From CAYJWL01 sp964373855 (GTDB taxonomy: Bacteria; Patescibacteriota; Andersenbacteria; UBA10190), in contig CAYJWL010000023.1 of NCBI GenBank assembly GCA_964373855.1, positions 1 through 14,219 on the forward strand: a stretch of DNA of 14,219 bases, written 5' to 3'. The position numbers and the translations under genes are program-made. The first letter of the stretch is position 1. Each line of letters begins with the position of its first letter. Positions 1 through 7,814 of the stretch are shown here, one piece after another. A model generated the notes under the pieces. The model searched no databases. It saw only the letters and a program-made list of their open reading frames with translations, and had not been told where the DNA came from.

Positions 1-602
1 CCGACCTCAACCGGGGTATCTGTAGCAATCGTGGTCACCGCCAGTGTGCGGTAAGGAGAACTTTGCAGCAATCCGCGCGCCAGAGGGGTTGCTTTGGCGT
101 CGGCTAGCGGTACGGCCTCTACTGTCAGGTTGGTTGCCGGATTGAGCAGGGATTGCACCACGGATGTTTCATCATTTGCTAGATTGATAAAGCCGACGAG
201 AACCGAGCCCCCCGTAACAACCGGTGCTCCTTGGGTAACGCCCTGCCGGCGTCCTTTATTGATGAGATATTGCGAGCGAAATGAATCAATGGGCCGACCG
301 ATTGTTGCCGCGGGCACTAGGCGGGAGGCTGACAACGGCAGCGTACCGAGCTGTTGCCGCAGGCGGTCATAATCGCCGAGCTGGGCGCGCAAGCGAATAT
401 TTTCCAGGCGCAATTGCTGTAATTGCTCAATGACGGTCTCATCAGCTTCAATCGCCCCCAGACCAAAGATGCTCGCTGTCGTGCGCATCCACATCAGCCA
501 GGCTCTCTGCCGGGCGTGCGACATAATAGGAGTTTGCAGGAAGGCCAGAGCGGCAACAATACATACCAGAATACTTATCGCGGTAATATTTCTTTTCTGC
601 AC
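1..602 (-). CDS. mreC: Rod shape-determining protein MreC (3' end cut by window edge)
   Basis: MreC is a bitopic inner-membrane protein that links the MreB filament inside the cell to the cell-wall elongation machinery outside. The first 200 residues are visible. There is a basic start (MQKRN), one membrane segment at about residues 6-22, a leucine/glutamine-rich coiled coil at about 52-86 (LQQLRLENIRLRAQL), then the first part of the beta-barrel domain with the family pattern IGRP..SF.SQYLINKG and QGV..GAPVV...VLVGFI at about 101-139. The start is GTG at 602-600. An in-frame TAA lies 21 nt upstream and no in-frame ATG precedes the membrane segment, so GTG is the best choice. No Shine-Dalgarno is seen, but a TATTAT hexamer at 614-619 lies 11 nt before the GTG and could be a -10 box. 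It sits 79 nt downstream of mreB, the usual order. The C-terminal part is off the window. Confidence 0.88.
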   Translation of the reverse strand, partial: MQKRNITAISILVCIVAALAFLQTPIMSHARQRAWLMWMRTTASIFGLGAIEADETVIEQLQQLRLENIRLRAQLGDYDRLRQQLGTLPLSASRLVPAATIGRPIDSFRSQYLINKGRRQGVTQGAPVVTGGSVLVGFINLANDETSVVQSLLNPATNLTVEAVPLADAKATPLARGLLQSSPYRTLAVTTIATDTPVEV

Positions 603-681
603 GCTGAAACTAGATAATAGAGATTAGAACATAGAAATTAGAGATGTGTTTGCGCTCTTTACCAATGCAACCGCCGGCCAA

Positions 682-1740
682 TTATTTCAGGCGTGAATCA
701 TGCATGCTGGGCAATAAGACCTCTTGCAGAGCTTCGAGATCTTCAAGCACAATACCAGTGCCGCGCACGACAGCGGTTAGCGGGTCGTCGGTCACGTGGG
801 TATGGATCAGGGTTGCCTTGGCGATCACTTCGTCAATGCCGCGCAGAAGCGCCCCGCCACCGGCCAGGTTGATGCCCTGTTCAATAATGTCGGACAGCAG
901 TTCCGGCGGTGTTTCCTCGATCGCGCTTTTGATCGCCTCAACAATGATGGTAATCGAACGCTGCAGCGCTTCGCGGACCTGCGGTGTGCTCATCATCACT
1001 TCCTTTGGCAGGCCGGTTACCAGATCACGTCCCCGGGTAGGCGTCTCCAGTAATTCTTCTGTCTCGGCGGCCGACCCAATTCTGATTTTAATATCTTCCG
1101 CTGTTCGTTCCCCGATAACCATATTGAAGTGATCGCGAACATACTGCACGATATTTTCATTCATTTCGTCCCCGGCCACGCGTATGGTTTTATTCAGTAC
1201 GATGCCGCCGAGAGATATAACCGAAATTTCTGTTGTCCCTCCACCAATGTCTACTATGATATTGCCGGTGGCATCATGAATGGGCAGCCGCGCACCGATA
1301 GCGGCGGCCATGGATTCCTCAATTAAAAACACTGCCCGGGCGCCGGCGCGCCTTGAGGCTTCTTCAACGGCACGCCGCTCCACTTCTGTGATTGATGACG
1401 GAATGCCAATGACTATCCTGGGTCTGGGTATGAACTGGAAACTGCCCTCGTGAACGCGCTGAATAAAGTAACTTAGCATTTGCTCGGTTACTTCAAAATC
1501 AGAAATGACCCCGTCGCGCAACGGACGAACCGCCACGATATGCGCGGGCGTCTTGCCAACCATGCGCTGCGCCTCTTGGCCGATTGCCAACACCTCGTTT
1601 GTCCGTTTGTTTATCGCCACCACCGACGGTTCGTTAATAACGATGCCTTGGCCGCGGACGTATACCAGCGTGTTAGCCGTGCCTAAATCTATGCCGATAT
1701 CTTGCGAAAATTTTCCCAGGAAATTGTTTACTAAACCCAT
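682..1740 (-). CDS. mreB: Rod shape-determining protein MreB (first paralog)
   Basis: Actin-like ATPase that polymerises on the inner face of the membrane and guides cell-wall synthesis. The 352-residue length is normal. Nucleotide-binding motifs are intact: phosphate 1 DLGTANT at residues 18-24, phosphate 2 DIGGGTTE at 164-171, adenosine motif LAGGGALL at 292-299, and the C-terminal DDPLTAVVRGTG at 318-329. The catalytic glutamate corresponding to T. maritima E131 is E142 in LIEES, where most MreB proteins have EEP, so the usual proline is serine. The N-terminus MGLVNNFLGKFSQD is compatible with a short membrane-binding amphipathic helix. A GTAAGG stretch before the ATG may act as ribosome-binding site. 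It lies 33 nt after proS and 79 nt before mreC. A second mreB is at the other end of the window. Confidence 0.97.
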   Translation of the reverse strand: MGLVNNFLGKFSQDIGIDLGTANTLVYVRGQGIVINEPSVVAINKRTNEVLAIGQEAQRMVGKTPAHIVAVRPLRDGVISDFEVTEQMLSYFIQRVHEGSFQFIPRPRIVIGIPSSITEVERRAVEEASRRAGARAVFLIEESMAAAIGARLPIHDATGNIIVDIGGGTTEISVISLGGIVLNKTIRVAGDEMNENIVQYVRDHFNMVIGERTAEDIKIRIGSAAETEELLETPTRGRDLVTGLPKEVMMSTPQVREALQRSITIIVEAIKSAIEETPPELLSDIIEQGINLAGGGALLRGIDEVIAKATLIHTHVTDDPLTAVVRGTGIVLEDLEALQEVLLPSMHDSRLK

Positions 1741-1773
1741 CCTTACAACCTTACAATGGAGTTATCAATATTG

Positions 1774-3018
1774 CTACTTGAGGTCAGCGGCAGCGGTGGC
1801 GAGAAACTTTTCGACCGATACCAGACGGCTGACCTCCTGCCCTCGTTCTTTGATCTCAATGTCGTTGCCGGTTTTTTCCGAAACAATAACGCGCCAGCGT
1901 AAGCCGATTAAATCGGCATCGGCCAGTTTCTCCCCCGGTGAAGCTGACCGATCATCAAACAGCACCGACGTTTGGTCGCTTATGATCTTGGCGGCGCGGT
2001 GGGCGGCCGGCATAACGCTTGGCTGCAGGGCGAGCACGTGCGCCTGCAGCGGCGATACTTCTTTGGGCCAGCGTATGCCCTTATCGTCATGGTGGGTCTC
2101 GACGATAGTGGCCAGCAAGCGGCCGATGCCGATGCCGTAACAGCCCATGATGAGAGGTTGGCGGGAACCGTCCTCTTCGTTGTAGAAGGCGCCGAACTGG
2201 TCCGAGTACTTTGTACCGAGCTGAAACGTGTGTCCGTTTTCAACGCACGCTTTAATGGCCATGACCGCGGAACACTTGGGACACATGTTATCTTTAGCCG
2301 CCATAACCGCAACATTGGCAGCATAGCCGCACGCCGGGCATACCGCTACGGCGTCTTCGCCGCTGGCAGCTTCCACGGAAAATTCGTGAGAGACTGCTCC
2401 GCCAATTGAACCGCTATCGGCTTCAACCACCTGAACCGGTTGCAGATCGCACCGCTGGAAAATTTTACGGTAGGCGGTCTGCACCGTGTCGTAGTAAGCA
2501 TGAAGATCGTCACTGGTGCGGTGAAAACTGTACAAATCTTTCATTTGAAACTCCCGCACGCGGAGCAAGCCCCCGGCGGCCCGCAGTTCATTGCGGAATT
2601 TTGTTTGGATTTGGAACACGGCCAGCGGCAGGTCTTTATATGACTCGATATGCTTGCGCGCCAGATCGGTGATTACCTCCTCATGCGTCGAGCCAAGCAC
2701 CAGCTCTTTGGCGTGCCGGTCCTGCAGCCGAAACAGGGGCGGATCCATGGTGTTAAGCCGGCCCGATTCCGCCCAGAGTGGAGCCGGTTGCAGCGCGGGC
2801 AACAGCAGCTCGGTGGCGCCGATCGCCAGCATTTCCTCGCGCACAATTTGTTCGACATGAGATTGCGCCAGATATCCGAGCGGCAAGAGCGAAAAAATTC
2901 CACTGGCGAGTTGATCGATAAAGCCGCCGCGAGTAAGCAGGCGATGGCTGGGCGCCTCGGCGTCTGCCGCATCGTGCCGCCGCGTCTTGCCTAAAAGCTT
3001 TGATTGATAGATGAGCAT
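1774..3018 (-). CDS. proS: Prolyl-tRNA synthetase, compact type without the large insertion domain
   Basis: Class II synthetase that charges tRNA-Pro with proline. With the ATG at 3018 it has 414 residues, against about 570 for the E. coli type. Visible parts: motif 1 region LPLG...VEQIVREEM (45-63), motif 2 FRNELR...REFQMKDLYSF (141-165), GHTFQLGTKYS (262-272), motif 3 MGCYGIGIGRL (291-301), and a C-terminal anticodon-binding domain from about 325. The large editing domain normally between motifs 2 and 3 is absent. In its place are two CxxC pairs, CPAC at 227-230 and CPKC at 246-249, which look like a small zinc ribbon. The reading frame is open upstream to GTG 3054 and ATGs at 3051 and 3030, but MLIYQSKLLGKT aligns with the usual family N-terminus, so I prefer 3018. 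The longer starts at 3051 and 3054 would overlap rseP by about 20 nt. The closeness to rseP suggests one transcript. Confidence 0.93.
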   Translation of the reverse strand: MLIYQSKLLGKTRRHDAADAEAPSHRLLTRGGFIDQLASGIFSLLPLGYLAQSHVEQIVREEMLAIGATELLLPALQPAPLWAESGRLNTMDPPLFRLQDRHAKELVLGSTHEEVITDLARKHIESYKDLPLAVFQIQTKFRNELRAAGGLLRVREFQMKDLYSFHRTSDDLHAYYDTVQTAYRKIFQRCDLQPVQVVEADSGSIGGAVSHEFSVEAASGEDAVAVCPACGYAANVAVMAAKDNMCPKCSAVMAIKACVENGHTFQLGTKYSDQFGAFYNEEDGSRQPLIMGCYGIGIGRLLATIVETHHDDKGIRWPKEVSPLQAHVLALQPSVMPAAHRAAKIISDQTSVLFDDRSASPGEKLADADLIGLRWRVIVSEKTGNDIEIKERGQEVSRLVSVEKFLATAAADLK

Positions 3019-3031
3019 TCTGTGCGGCATA

Positions 3032-4108
3032 TCATAGAAAACGCTGGACATCACGGAACGTTATTAAGAGCATCAGCAGGATGAGGAGAGCGAATCCGGC
3101 GGTATGAGCAATAGATTCTATTCTACCGGGTAAACGTCTGCCCAAAATTTTCTCCAAAACGACAAAGACGATTCTTCCCCCATCGAGCGCCGGAAAGGGT
3201 AAAATATTTATCAACGCCAGATTTAAACTGATCAGCGCCGTAAATTCCAGCAGATAGCTAGCCCCAAGTTGGGCTGCCTCGTTGGTGTAGACAGCAATGC
3301 CGATCGGTCCGGTTAAGGCACCGCCGAGGTTTCCTTCGCTCACCAGCCGGCCAATGATGAAGCTGAATTGGGAGATTATTGCCAGCAGCATTTCCCCGGT
3401 GCGCCTAAGGCCTATCCAGGGAGCTTGCCACCAGGGTGAGCGCTCAAGCCCAGCCGCCGCCAGACTTACACCCAGCGCCCCCTGACCAGCGGGAGGATTC
3501 AGCCGGGGGTTGACTTGCACCGTTAAATGCTGGCCTCCTCGTTCAATTTCTAAAGTAACTGTCGCCTCTCCCGCTGATCGTACTATCTCCTGGACGGCGC
3601 TGATGCTGGGATCTGAAGTGCCGTTGAGGCTGACAATACGATCCAGGGTCTGCAGGCCTGCTTGCGCGGCCGGAGAGCCGTCGGCAATCTCTAAAATGTA
3701 CGTCTTGTGATCTGTCAGAGTGGCGGCGTTCTCATCTGTCGCCAGCGTCGGCACGCCGATGACGCCCTGAATACTAAGCACAACCACGGCCAACACCACA
3801 TTCATGGCCACTCCGGCCGCCAAAATTATTATCCGCCAGTTCGCGCTTTTGCTGGCGAAACTTTCCGGACCGGGATTCGAATTGTTCATATCTTCCCCTT
3901 CGATTTTCACAAACCCGCCGATGGGCAGCAGATTGAGCGAATAGCGGGTATTGCCCCTGGTGAAAGAAAAGATACGGGGCGGAAAGCCAAAGCCAAATTC
4001 TTCGACGCGACAGCCAGCCCTTCTGGCGGCAATGAAATGACCCCACTCATGGGCTAACACCAGTACCAGCAGCAAGCCAATAAAGATGATGATGGTGACA
4101 AAAATCAT
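3032..4108 (-). CDS. rseP: RseP-type site-2 intramembrane metalloprotease
   Basis: Zinc protease of family M50 that cuts membrane-embedded substrates such as anti-sigma factors or leftover signal peptides. The 358-residue protein has an N-terminal membrane helix carrying the active site HEWGH (residues 20-24), the RxGxxxxEFGFGFPP segment (30-44), a membrane helix at about 92-115, one PDZ domain at about 135-205 (SPAAQAGL..LDRIVSLNG), and the third zinc-ligand region NILPFPALDGGR (301-312), followed by a last membrane helix. A single PDZ domain is the usual form outside proteobacteria; E. coli RseP has two. No regulator or anti-sigma factor is nearby, so the substrate cannot be guessed. The stop is TGA at 3032-3034, right at the start region of proS. 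No clear Shine-Dalgarno precedes the ATG. Confidence 0.95.
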   Translation of the reverse strand: MIFVTIIIFIGLLLVLVLAHEWGHFIAARRAGCRVEEFGFGFPPRIFSFTRGNTRYSLNLLPIGGFVKIEGEDMNNSNPGPESFASKSANWRIIILAAGVAMNVVLAVVVLSIQGVIGVPTLATDENAATLTDHKTYILEIADGSPAAQAGLQTLDRIVSLNGTSDPSISAVQEIVRSAGEATVTLEIERGGQHLTVQVNPRLNPPAGQGALGVSLAAAGLERSPWWQAPWIGLRRTGEMLLAIISQFSFIIGRLVSEGNLGGALTGPIGIAVYTNEAAQLGASYLLEFTALISLNLALINILPFPALDGGRIVFVVLEKILGRRLPGRIESIAHTAGFALLILLMLLITFRDVQRFL

Positions 4109-4152
4109 GATGTTTAGCGTAACTTGATTTCGGCCCAGACGCTAGTGCTTGC

Positions 4153-4190
4153 TGGCAGCAACTTTAACCTTTATTCACTCCGGCTGCCAA
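4153..4190 (-). promoter_or_regulatory. Inverted repeat and possible promoter before rseP
   Basis: In the 112-nt frr-rseP spacer, TGGCAGC (4153-4159) and GCTGCCA (4183-4189) form a perfect 7-bp inverted repeat separated by 23 nt. The same stretch on the minus strand reads TTGGCA (4185-4190), 17 nt, TTAAAG (4162-4167), a weak sigma-70-like promoter pointing at rseP with transcription expected to begin about 45 nt before its ATG. There is no T-run, so it is not a usual terminator. Whether this is promoter, operator or chance cannot be settled from one sequence. Confidence 0.25.
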
Positions 4191-4220
4191 TAATGCGCCA
4201 GAAAAAGTCCGTATAACACT

Positions 4221-4781
4221 CTAGATTGTCTGCAACTCTTTTTCTTTGGCTTCGGTTATTTCAGCCACTTCTTTGTTAGCCGCGTTGATCAGTTCATCGA
4301 GATGTGTCTTGCCATCATAGAATTCATCTTCAGTTACTTTTTTCTCTTCTTTTTCTTCTCGCAGTATCCGCAAAGCATTATCCCGCCCCGAACGCAATCT
4401 CACCCGTGCCTCTTCGGCTTTATCATGTAATATTTTTGTTGTTTTCTCCCGCGCCTCCTGCGTTAATGAAGGAAACGACAGCCTAATGACGTCACTATCA
4501 GCAATCGGATTAACGCCGAGGTTTGCCTCTGTAATCGCCTTCTCAACGCTCGACAGAATATTCTTATCCCACGGGGAGACAACCAACGTCCGCGCATCGC
4601 TGTTGGCGATTGACGCCAGACTATTGAGAGGACTTCTGGTTCCGTAGGACTCAACCATAAGCGATGCAATCATGTCCGGCTGCACTCGTCCGGATCGGAG
4701 GGTAACCATCTCTTTGCAGAGCCACTGGAGAGCTTCTTGTTTTGCTGCGACAAACTGTTTCGCGACTGTATCAGTCGGCAT
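4221..4781 (-). CDS. frr: Ribosome recycling factor (RRF)
   Basis: RRF works with EF-G to split the post-termination ribosome. With the ATG at 4781 the protein has 186 residues, the family length is about 185. Family signatures: LRSGRVQPDMI (29-39), the YGTRSPLNSLA segment (46-56), SPWDKN.....EKAI (69-83), LGVNP...DSDVIRL (88-101), LTQEAREK (106-113), then the arginine-rich helix with R128, R130 and R133 and a long charged C-terminal coiled helix. The frame is open upstream to 4844, but that extension has no family similarity and lies inside holB. The ATG overlaps the end of holB by 11 nt, which suggests translational coupling; no strong Shine-Dalgarno is visible. Confidence 0.95.
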   Translation of the reverse strand: MPTDTVAKQFVAAKQEALQWLCKEMVTLRSGRVQPDMIASLMVESYGTRSPLNSLASIANSDARTLVVSPWDKNILSSVEKAITEANLGVNPIADSDVIRLSFPSLTQEAREKTTKILHDKAEEARVRLRSGRDNALRILREEKEEKKVTEDEFYDGKTHLDELINAANKEVAEITEAKEKELQTI

Positions 4782-5547
4782 AGCTTGGCATATGTTTCTG
4801 TCCGTTATTGTGAAGTAATTGGCGCAACGTGGCAAGAAGAACATCGGCTGCCAGCTTTTCGTTACCGCGCCGGCTCCTGATCTTGTAGTAGTCGCGCAGG
4901 CGGAGCAACGCCCGGTACAGTGCGGCGGAATAACCTTCTTCTTGCAAAATGTCTTGTAAGGTGGTAGCTATGCTAGACAATTCGTCAGCGGTCAGGGAAG
5001 GACGGCGTCCCGATAGCCGGGATACCAGCTCATCTATGGAAAGATTTTGTCCGCGGCTAGGCTCCGGTTGGCCCAAGAGACGCAGAACGTGGCAGCGAGA
5101 GACGATCGTGGGCAGCAGTCGCCCCCCATAGGCCGTGGTCAAAAAAAACCGGTTCTGCGCCGAGCTCTCTTCGAGTTCTTTTAAAAGAGCGTTGGCGGCT
5201 GCCGGCAGCAGCCGTTCAACCGCTCCCATGATGATGAGACGCTTCCCGGATGTTGTGCGATGAAGCTGCGGCAGTAAGGCGCGAACCTGCTTGATGGTAA
5301 TTGTTTTCGTATCATTAGCCACCGTTATGATATCAGGGTATTGACCGGCGGCGGCCCGTGTACAAGCTGCGCATGTACCGCACGGCGGCAGCTGTTTACT
5401 GGTGCAGGCAGCTAGCTGTCTGACATATTCCAGCAGCGCGTGCCATTGGGTATTGTCTGCCCCGACAATAAGCAGCGGCGACTCGTGAGACGGCGAACGC
5501 AACCACCGCTTGATTTGTTTCCGTAGCGGTTTGGGTAATGAGTCCAT
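4771..5547 (-). CDS. holB: DNA polymerase III delta prime subunit (clamp-loader, HolB-like)
   Basis: Probable delta prime subunit of the replicative clamp loader, which helps place the sliding clamp on DNA. It is a 258-residue AAA+ fold protein. The P-loop position (LLIVGADNTQW, 25-35) is degenerate, as expected of delta prime, which does not bind ATP. The zinc module is present: C48, C56, C59 and C62 followed by YPD. Further family features are LLKELEE (121-127) in the Walker-B/sensor region and the SRC motif at 150-152, which supplies the arginine finger. The family is usually 300-330 residues, so the C-terminal collar domain is short or reduced. It starts 3 nt after secF and overlaps frr by 11 nt, so it is co-transcribed with secretion and translation genes. 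DnaX and delta are not in the window. A DnaX-like paralog is less likely because ATP-binding residues are missing. Confidence 0.85.
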   Translation of the reverse strand: MDSLPKPLRKQIKRWLRSPSHESPLLIVGADNTQWHALLEYVRQLAACTSKQLPPCGTCAACTRAAAGQYPDIITVANDTKTITIKQVRALLPQLHRTTSGKRLIIMGAVERLLPAAANALLKELEESSAQNRFFLTTAYGGRLLPTIVSRCHVLRLLGQPEPSRGQNLSIDELVSRLSGRRPSLTADELSSIATTLQDILQEEGYSAALYRALLRLRDYYKIRSRRGNEKLAADVLLATLRQLLHNNGQKHMPSYAD

Positions 5548-5550
5548 GTC

Positions 5551-6432
5551 CTAATGTTTGCGCCCTCTTTGGGACAAATAATACAAGAGCGGCGGAGCGA
5601 CAAAGATTGATGAGTACGATCCGGCGATGGTTCCGGCAACCAGCGCTGCAATAAACCAGCGAATGGTCGAGCCGCCGAAGAACAGCAGAGCGAGCAGCAC
5701 GAGCAGAATTGTAAACGATGTGTTAAGGGAGCGGCCCAGCGAACGCTTAATTGCCTCGTCCATGGCCTGGAGAAAATCGGCACCGCTTCTCGTTAACCAT
5801 TCTTTCTTAAATCGGTTATAGATGACGATGGTATCATTGGCGGAGTATCCGAAAATTGCCAGCTGCGCCGTAACAAACAGCGTATCAATCGGCGCCTCCC
5901 ATACCTTGCCAAAGATGACGAATAAACCCGTGACCAGCAGCAAATCGTGGGCGAGCGCGTACGTTGCCGCAGCTCCGAGCTTCCAAGGAGCGATTAAACC
6001 CTTCAGGCTGCGGAACGTGTATGCCAGATAGATAATCATGAGCGCAAGCACCAGGCCAAGGGCTGTCAGGGATTTGCGCCGTAACTCCTGTCCTACAGTC
6101 GGACCAATACTTTCGAATCGAAGCTCTTCCCCGCTCGTAATGTTTTGTTCGTGCAGTGCAGCCAGAATATCGGTGTGCTGCTCGTTGCTGATAGCGGGTA
6201 AGCGGATCAGCAAGGATGCGTTCTGCGTTGGCTGAACGGTCGCCGAGAGATTAAATTGAGTCGCAAGCAACGATTGTACTTCCCCGGCTGCAGCGGCGGG
6301 CGCCTCCAGTTCGATTAATGAACCCCCAACAAAATCTATACCCCACAATGGTCCCACGAAGATGATAAGAGCCAAACTAACCAAGATCGTGACCAGTGAG
6401 ACGCTGAACCAAATATGTGGTTGAACGAGCAT
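5551..6432 (-). CDS. secF: Protein translocase subunit SecF
   Basis: SecF pairs with SecD in the membrane and uses the proton gradient to pull exported proteins through SecYEG. The 293-residue protein has an N-terminal membrane helix (about 8-27), the signature WGIDFVGG (30-37), a small periplasmic domain (about 38-110), GPTVGQEL at 110-117, and then five further membrane helices. The proton-relay motif in the fourth helix region is YSANDTIVIYNR (196-207; D200). The C-terminal GSYSSIFVAPPLLYY is also typical. It begins 3 nt after secD and ends 3 nt before holB, so these genes almost certainly share one transcript. Separate secD and secF genes match the E. coli arrangement rather than the fused SecDF of Bacillus. 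Confidence 0.97.
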   Translation of the reverse strand: MLVQPHIWFSVSLVTILVSLALIIFVGPLWGIDFVGGSLIELEAPAAAAGEVQSLLATQFNLSATVQPTQNASLLIRLPAISNEQHTDILAALHEQNITSGEELRFESIGPTVGQELRRKSLTALGLVLALMIIYLAYTFRSLKGLIAPWKLGAAATYALAHDLLLVTGLFVIFGKVWEAPIDTLFVTAQLAIFGYSANDTIVIYNRFKKEWLTRSGADFLQAMDEAIKRSLGRSLNTSFTILLVLLALLFFGGSTIRWFIAALVAGTIAGSYSSIFVAPPLLYYLSQRGRKH

Positions 6433-6435
6433 AGG

Positions 6436-7776
6436 TTATGGCTGCTTCCTGATGGGTGCTCCCAGCAACCACGGCCGGTGCAGATTCTCATACGCCAGCA
6501 ACCAGGTGAGTATACCCCGGCTGACATTAACGGCTGTAAACACTGACAACAGAATGCCAATTGAGAACGTTAAAGCGAAACCACGCACAATGGAAGTACC
6601 GAAGGCATACAGAATAAAGCCGGTGATCAGGCCGGAGACGTTTGATGCCCGGATAGAATCCCAGGCTTCCTGGAATCCTTCTTTATGCGCATAGCCAACA
6701 GTTTTGCCGGCGCGTAAGTTTTCCCGGAACCGTTCAAAGATCAGGACATTGGCATCAACAGCCATGCCGATAGAAAGAATGAGGCCGGCTATACCTGCCA
6801 ACGTCAGAGTTACCGGGATGATTTTTATAACGGCGATAAAGAGCACGGCGTATATTATCAGAGATATAGCCGACACCAGTCCGGGCAGCCGATAATAGCT
6901 AATCATCCACAATACCACGGCTGCTAGACCGACCAACCCGGCACGCAGGCTTTGCTCAATAGAAATTTTCCCCAGAGTCGGACCAACTGTGGCTTGACCG
7001 ATGAGCTCAATCGGAACCGGCAAAGCGCCGGCGTTCAAGCGGCGCGCCAGCTGCTTGGCTTCTTCGAGATTAAAGCCGCCCGTAATAACAGCCTGTCCGG
7101 TGGTGATTTCTGATTGGACGACCGGGGCGCTAATCGGCACTCCGTCAAGATAAATAGCGACGCGGCGGCCAATATTTTCCTTGGTGAGAGCGGCGAATAA
7201 GTCAGCCCCGGCGCTGTTAAAGTCGAGATTGACTTGCGGCGTGCCGGTTATCTGGTCAAACGTAACCGAAGCACGCTGCAGATGTTTCCCGGTCAGGTCA
7301 GTGCGTTCGAACAATGAACCGACCACTTGTTCGGGTGAGTCAATATTAAGATCGCCCAGAGCATCAGCCGATATTTCTTTCCGAAAATCAAGCTGCGGAG
7401 TCTCGCCAATCTGGCGGATCGCCTCCATCGGATCATGCACCCCGGCTAGCTCAACTATTACGCGGTATTCGCCGCCGCTCTTGTTCGTTTGAATAACTGG
7501 CTCGGCCACACCGAAGGCGTTCACTCTTCTTTCAATGACATCCCGAACGCCGGCCAGCGCGTCGGAGGGATCCTCAATATTCAAATCATCCACTGTAGCT
7601 CGATATATAAGATGCGAACCGCCCTGAAGATCTAATCCCAGCTTGATCTTCAGATCTCGATGTATGCTGCCAACAGTAATTCCGGGATTGTTCGGAAGAT
7701 CAGTCCACACTGCCAAGCCGACGAGCAACGCCAGCGCCACGATGAACCAAATCCTGTTTCGTGTGTCTTGTATCAT
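6436..7776 (-). CDS. secD: Protein translocase subunit SecD
   Basis: Partner of SecF in the proton-driven completion of export. At 446 residues it is shorter than E. coli SecD (about 615) and close to the compact forms of many other bacteria. Visible parts: first membrane helix (about 9-25), signature LGLDLQGGSHL (46-56), periplasmic P1 region with ERRVNAFGVAEP (82-93), the head/base region to about 270, and five C-terminal membrane helices with the relay motif GMAVDANVLIFER (337-349; D341). The ATG at 7776 is the only reasonable start before the first helix. It has no Shine-Dalgarno at normal distance; the nearest purine stretch (GGAG) is more than 20 nt upstream. The spacer before it holds a candidate promoter and a large structured element. 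Confidence 0.97.
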   Translation of the reverse strand: MIQDTRNRIWFIVALALLVGLAVWTDLPNNPGITVGSIHRDLKIKLGLDLQGGSHLIYRATVDDLNIEDPSDALAGVRDVIERRVNAFGVAEPVIQTNKSGGEYRVIVELAGVHDPMEAIRQIGETPQLDFRKEISADALGDLNIDSPEQVVGSLFERTDLTGKHLQRASVTFDQITGTPQVNLDFNSAGADLFAALTKENIGRRVAIYLDGVPISAPVVQSEITTGQAVITGGFNLEEAKQLARRLNAGALPVPIELIGQATVGPTLGKISIEQSLRAGLVGLAAVVLWMISYYRLPGLVSAISLIIYAVLFIAVIKIIPVTLTLAGIAGLILSIGMAVDANVLIFERFRENLRAGKTVGYAHKEGFQEAWDSIRASNVSGLITGFILYAFGTSIVRGFALTFSIGILLSVFTAVNVSRGILTWLLAYENLHRPWLLGAPIRKQP

Positions 7777-7794
7777 TATTAGTATTAATAATCG
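7774..7794 (-). promoter_or_regulatory. A/T hairpin over the secD start codon
   Basis: At the secD start the mRNA can form AUUAUUA (7792-7786), loop AUAC, UAAUAAU (7781-7775), a perfect 7-bp hairpin whose 3' arm includes the first two bases of the AUG. At DNA level this is an almost perfect 18-bp palindrome (7775-7792, 2 mismatches). The 5' arm, extended to CGAUUAUU, can instead pair with AAUAAUCG at 7822-7815. It could be a translation-control hairpin, an operator over the promoter, or chance in A/T-rich DNA. Confidence 0.3.
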
Positions 7795-7813
7795 CTCCGG
7801 CGCAATTAGTAAA
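7785..7813 (-). promoter_or_regulatory. Candidate sigma-70-type promoter of secD (near-leaderless)
   Basis: On the minus strand TTTACT (7808-7813) and TATTAA (7785-7790) are separated by 17 bp, each matching 4 of 6 consensus positions. The -10 hexamer ends 8 nt before the secD ATG, so transcription would start only 1-2 nt upstream of the start codon. This fits the absence of a Shine-Dalgarno. An 8-bp inverted repeat, AATAATCG (7787-7794) and CGATTATT (7815-7822), overlaps the -10 and abuts the -35, a typical place for a repressor site. Confidence 0.35.
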
Positions 7814-7814
7814 A

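Noticed and set aside
603..681. Near-repeat of TAGAGATTAGA-like segments between mreB and mreC
   Set aside because: Imperfect, A/T-rich and only two partial units; not a supportable repeat.
644..1132. 162-codon plus-strand frame, and similar long plus-strand frames at 1505-2140, 1972-2409 and 8212-8733
   Set aside because: All lie antisense to strongly conserved genes (mreB, proS, the endonuclease-like gene) and are shadows of their codon structure.
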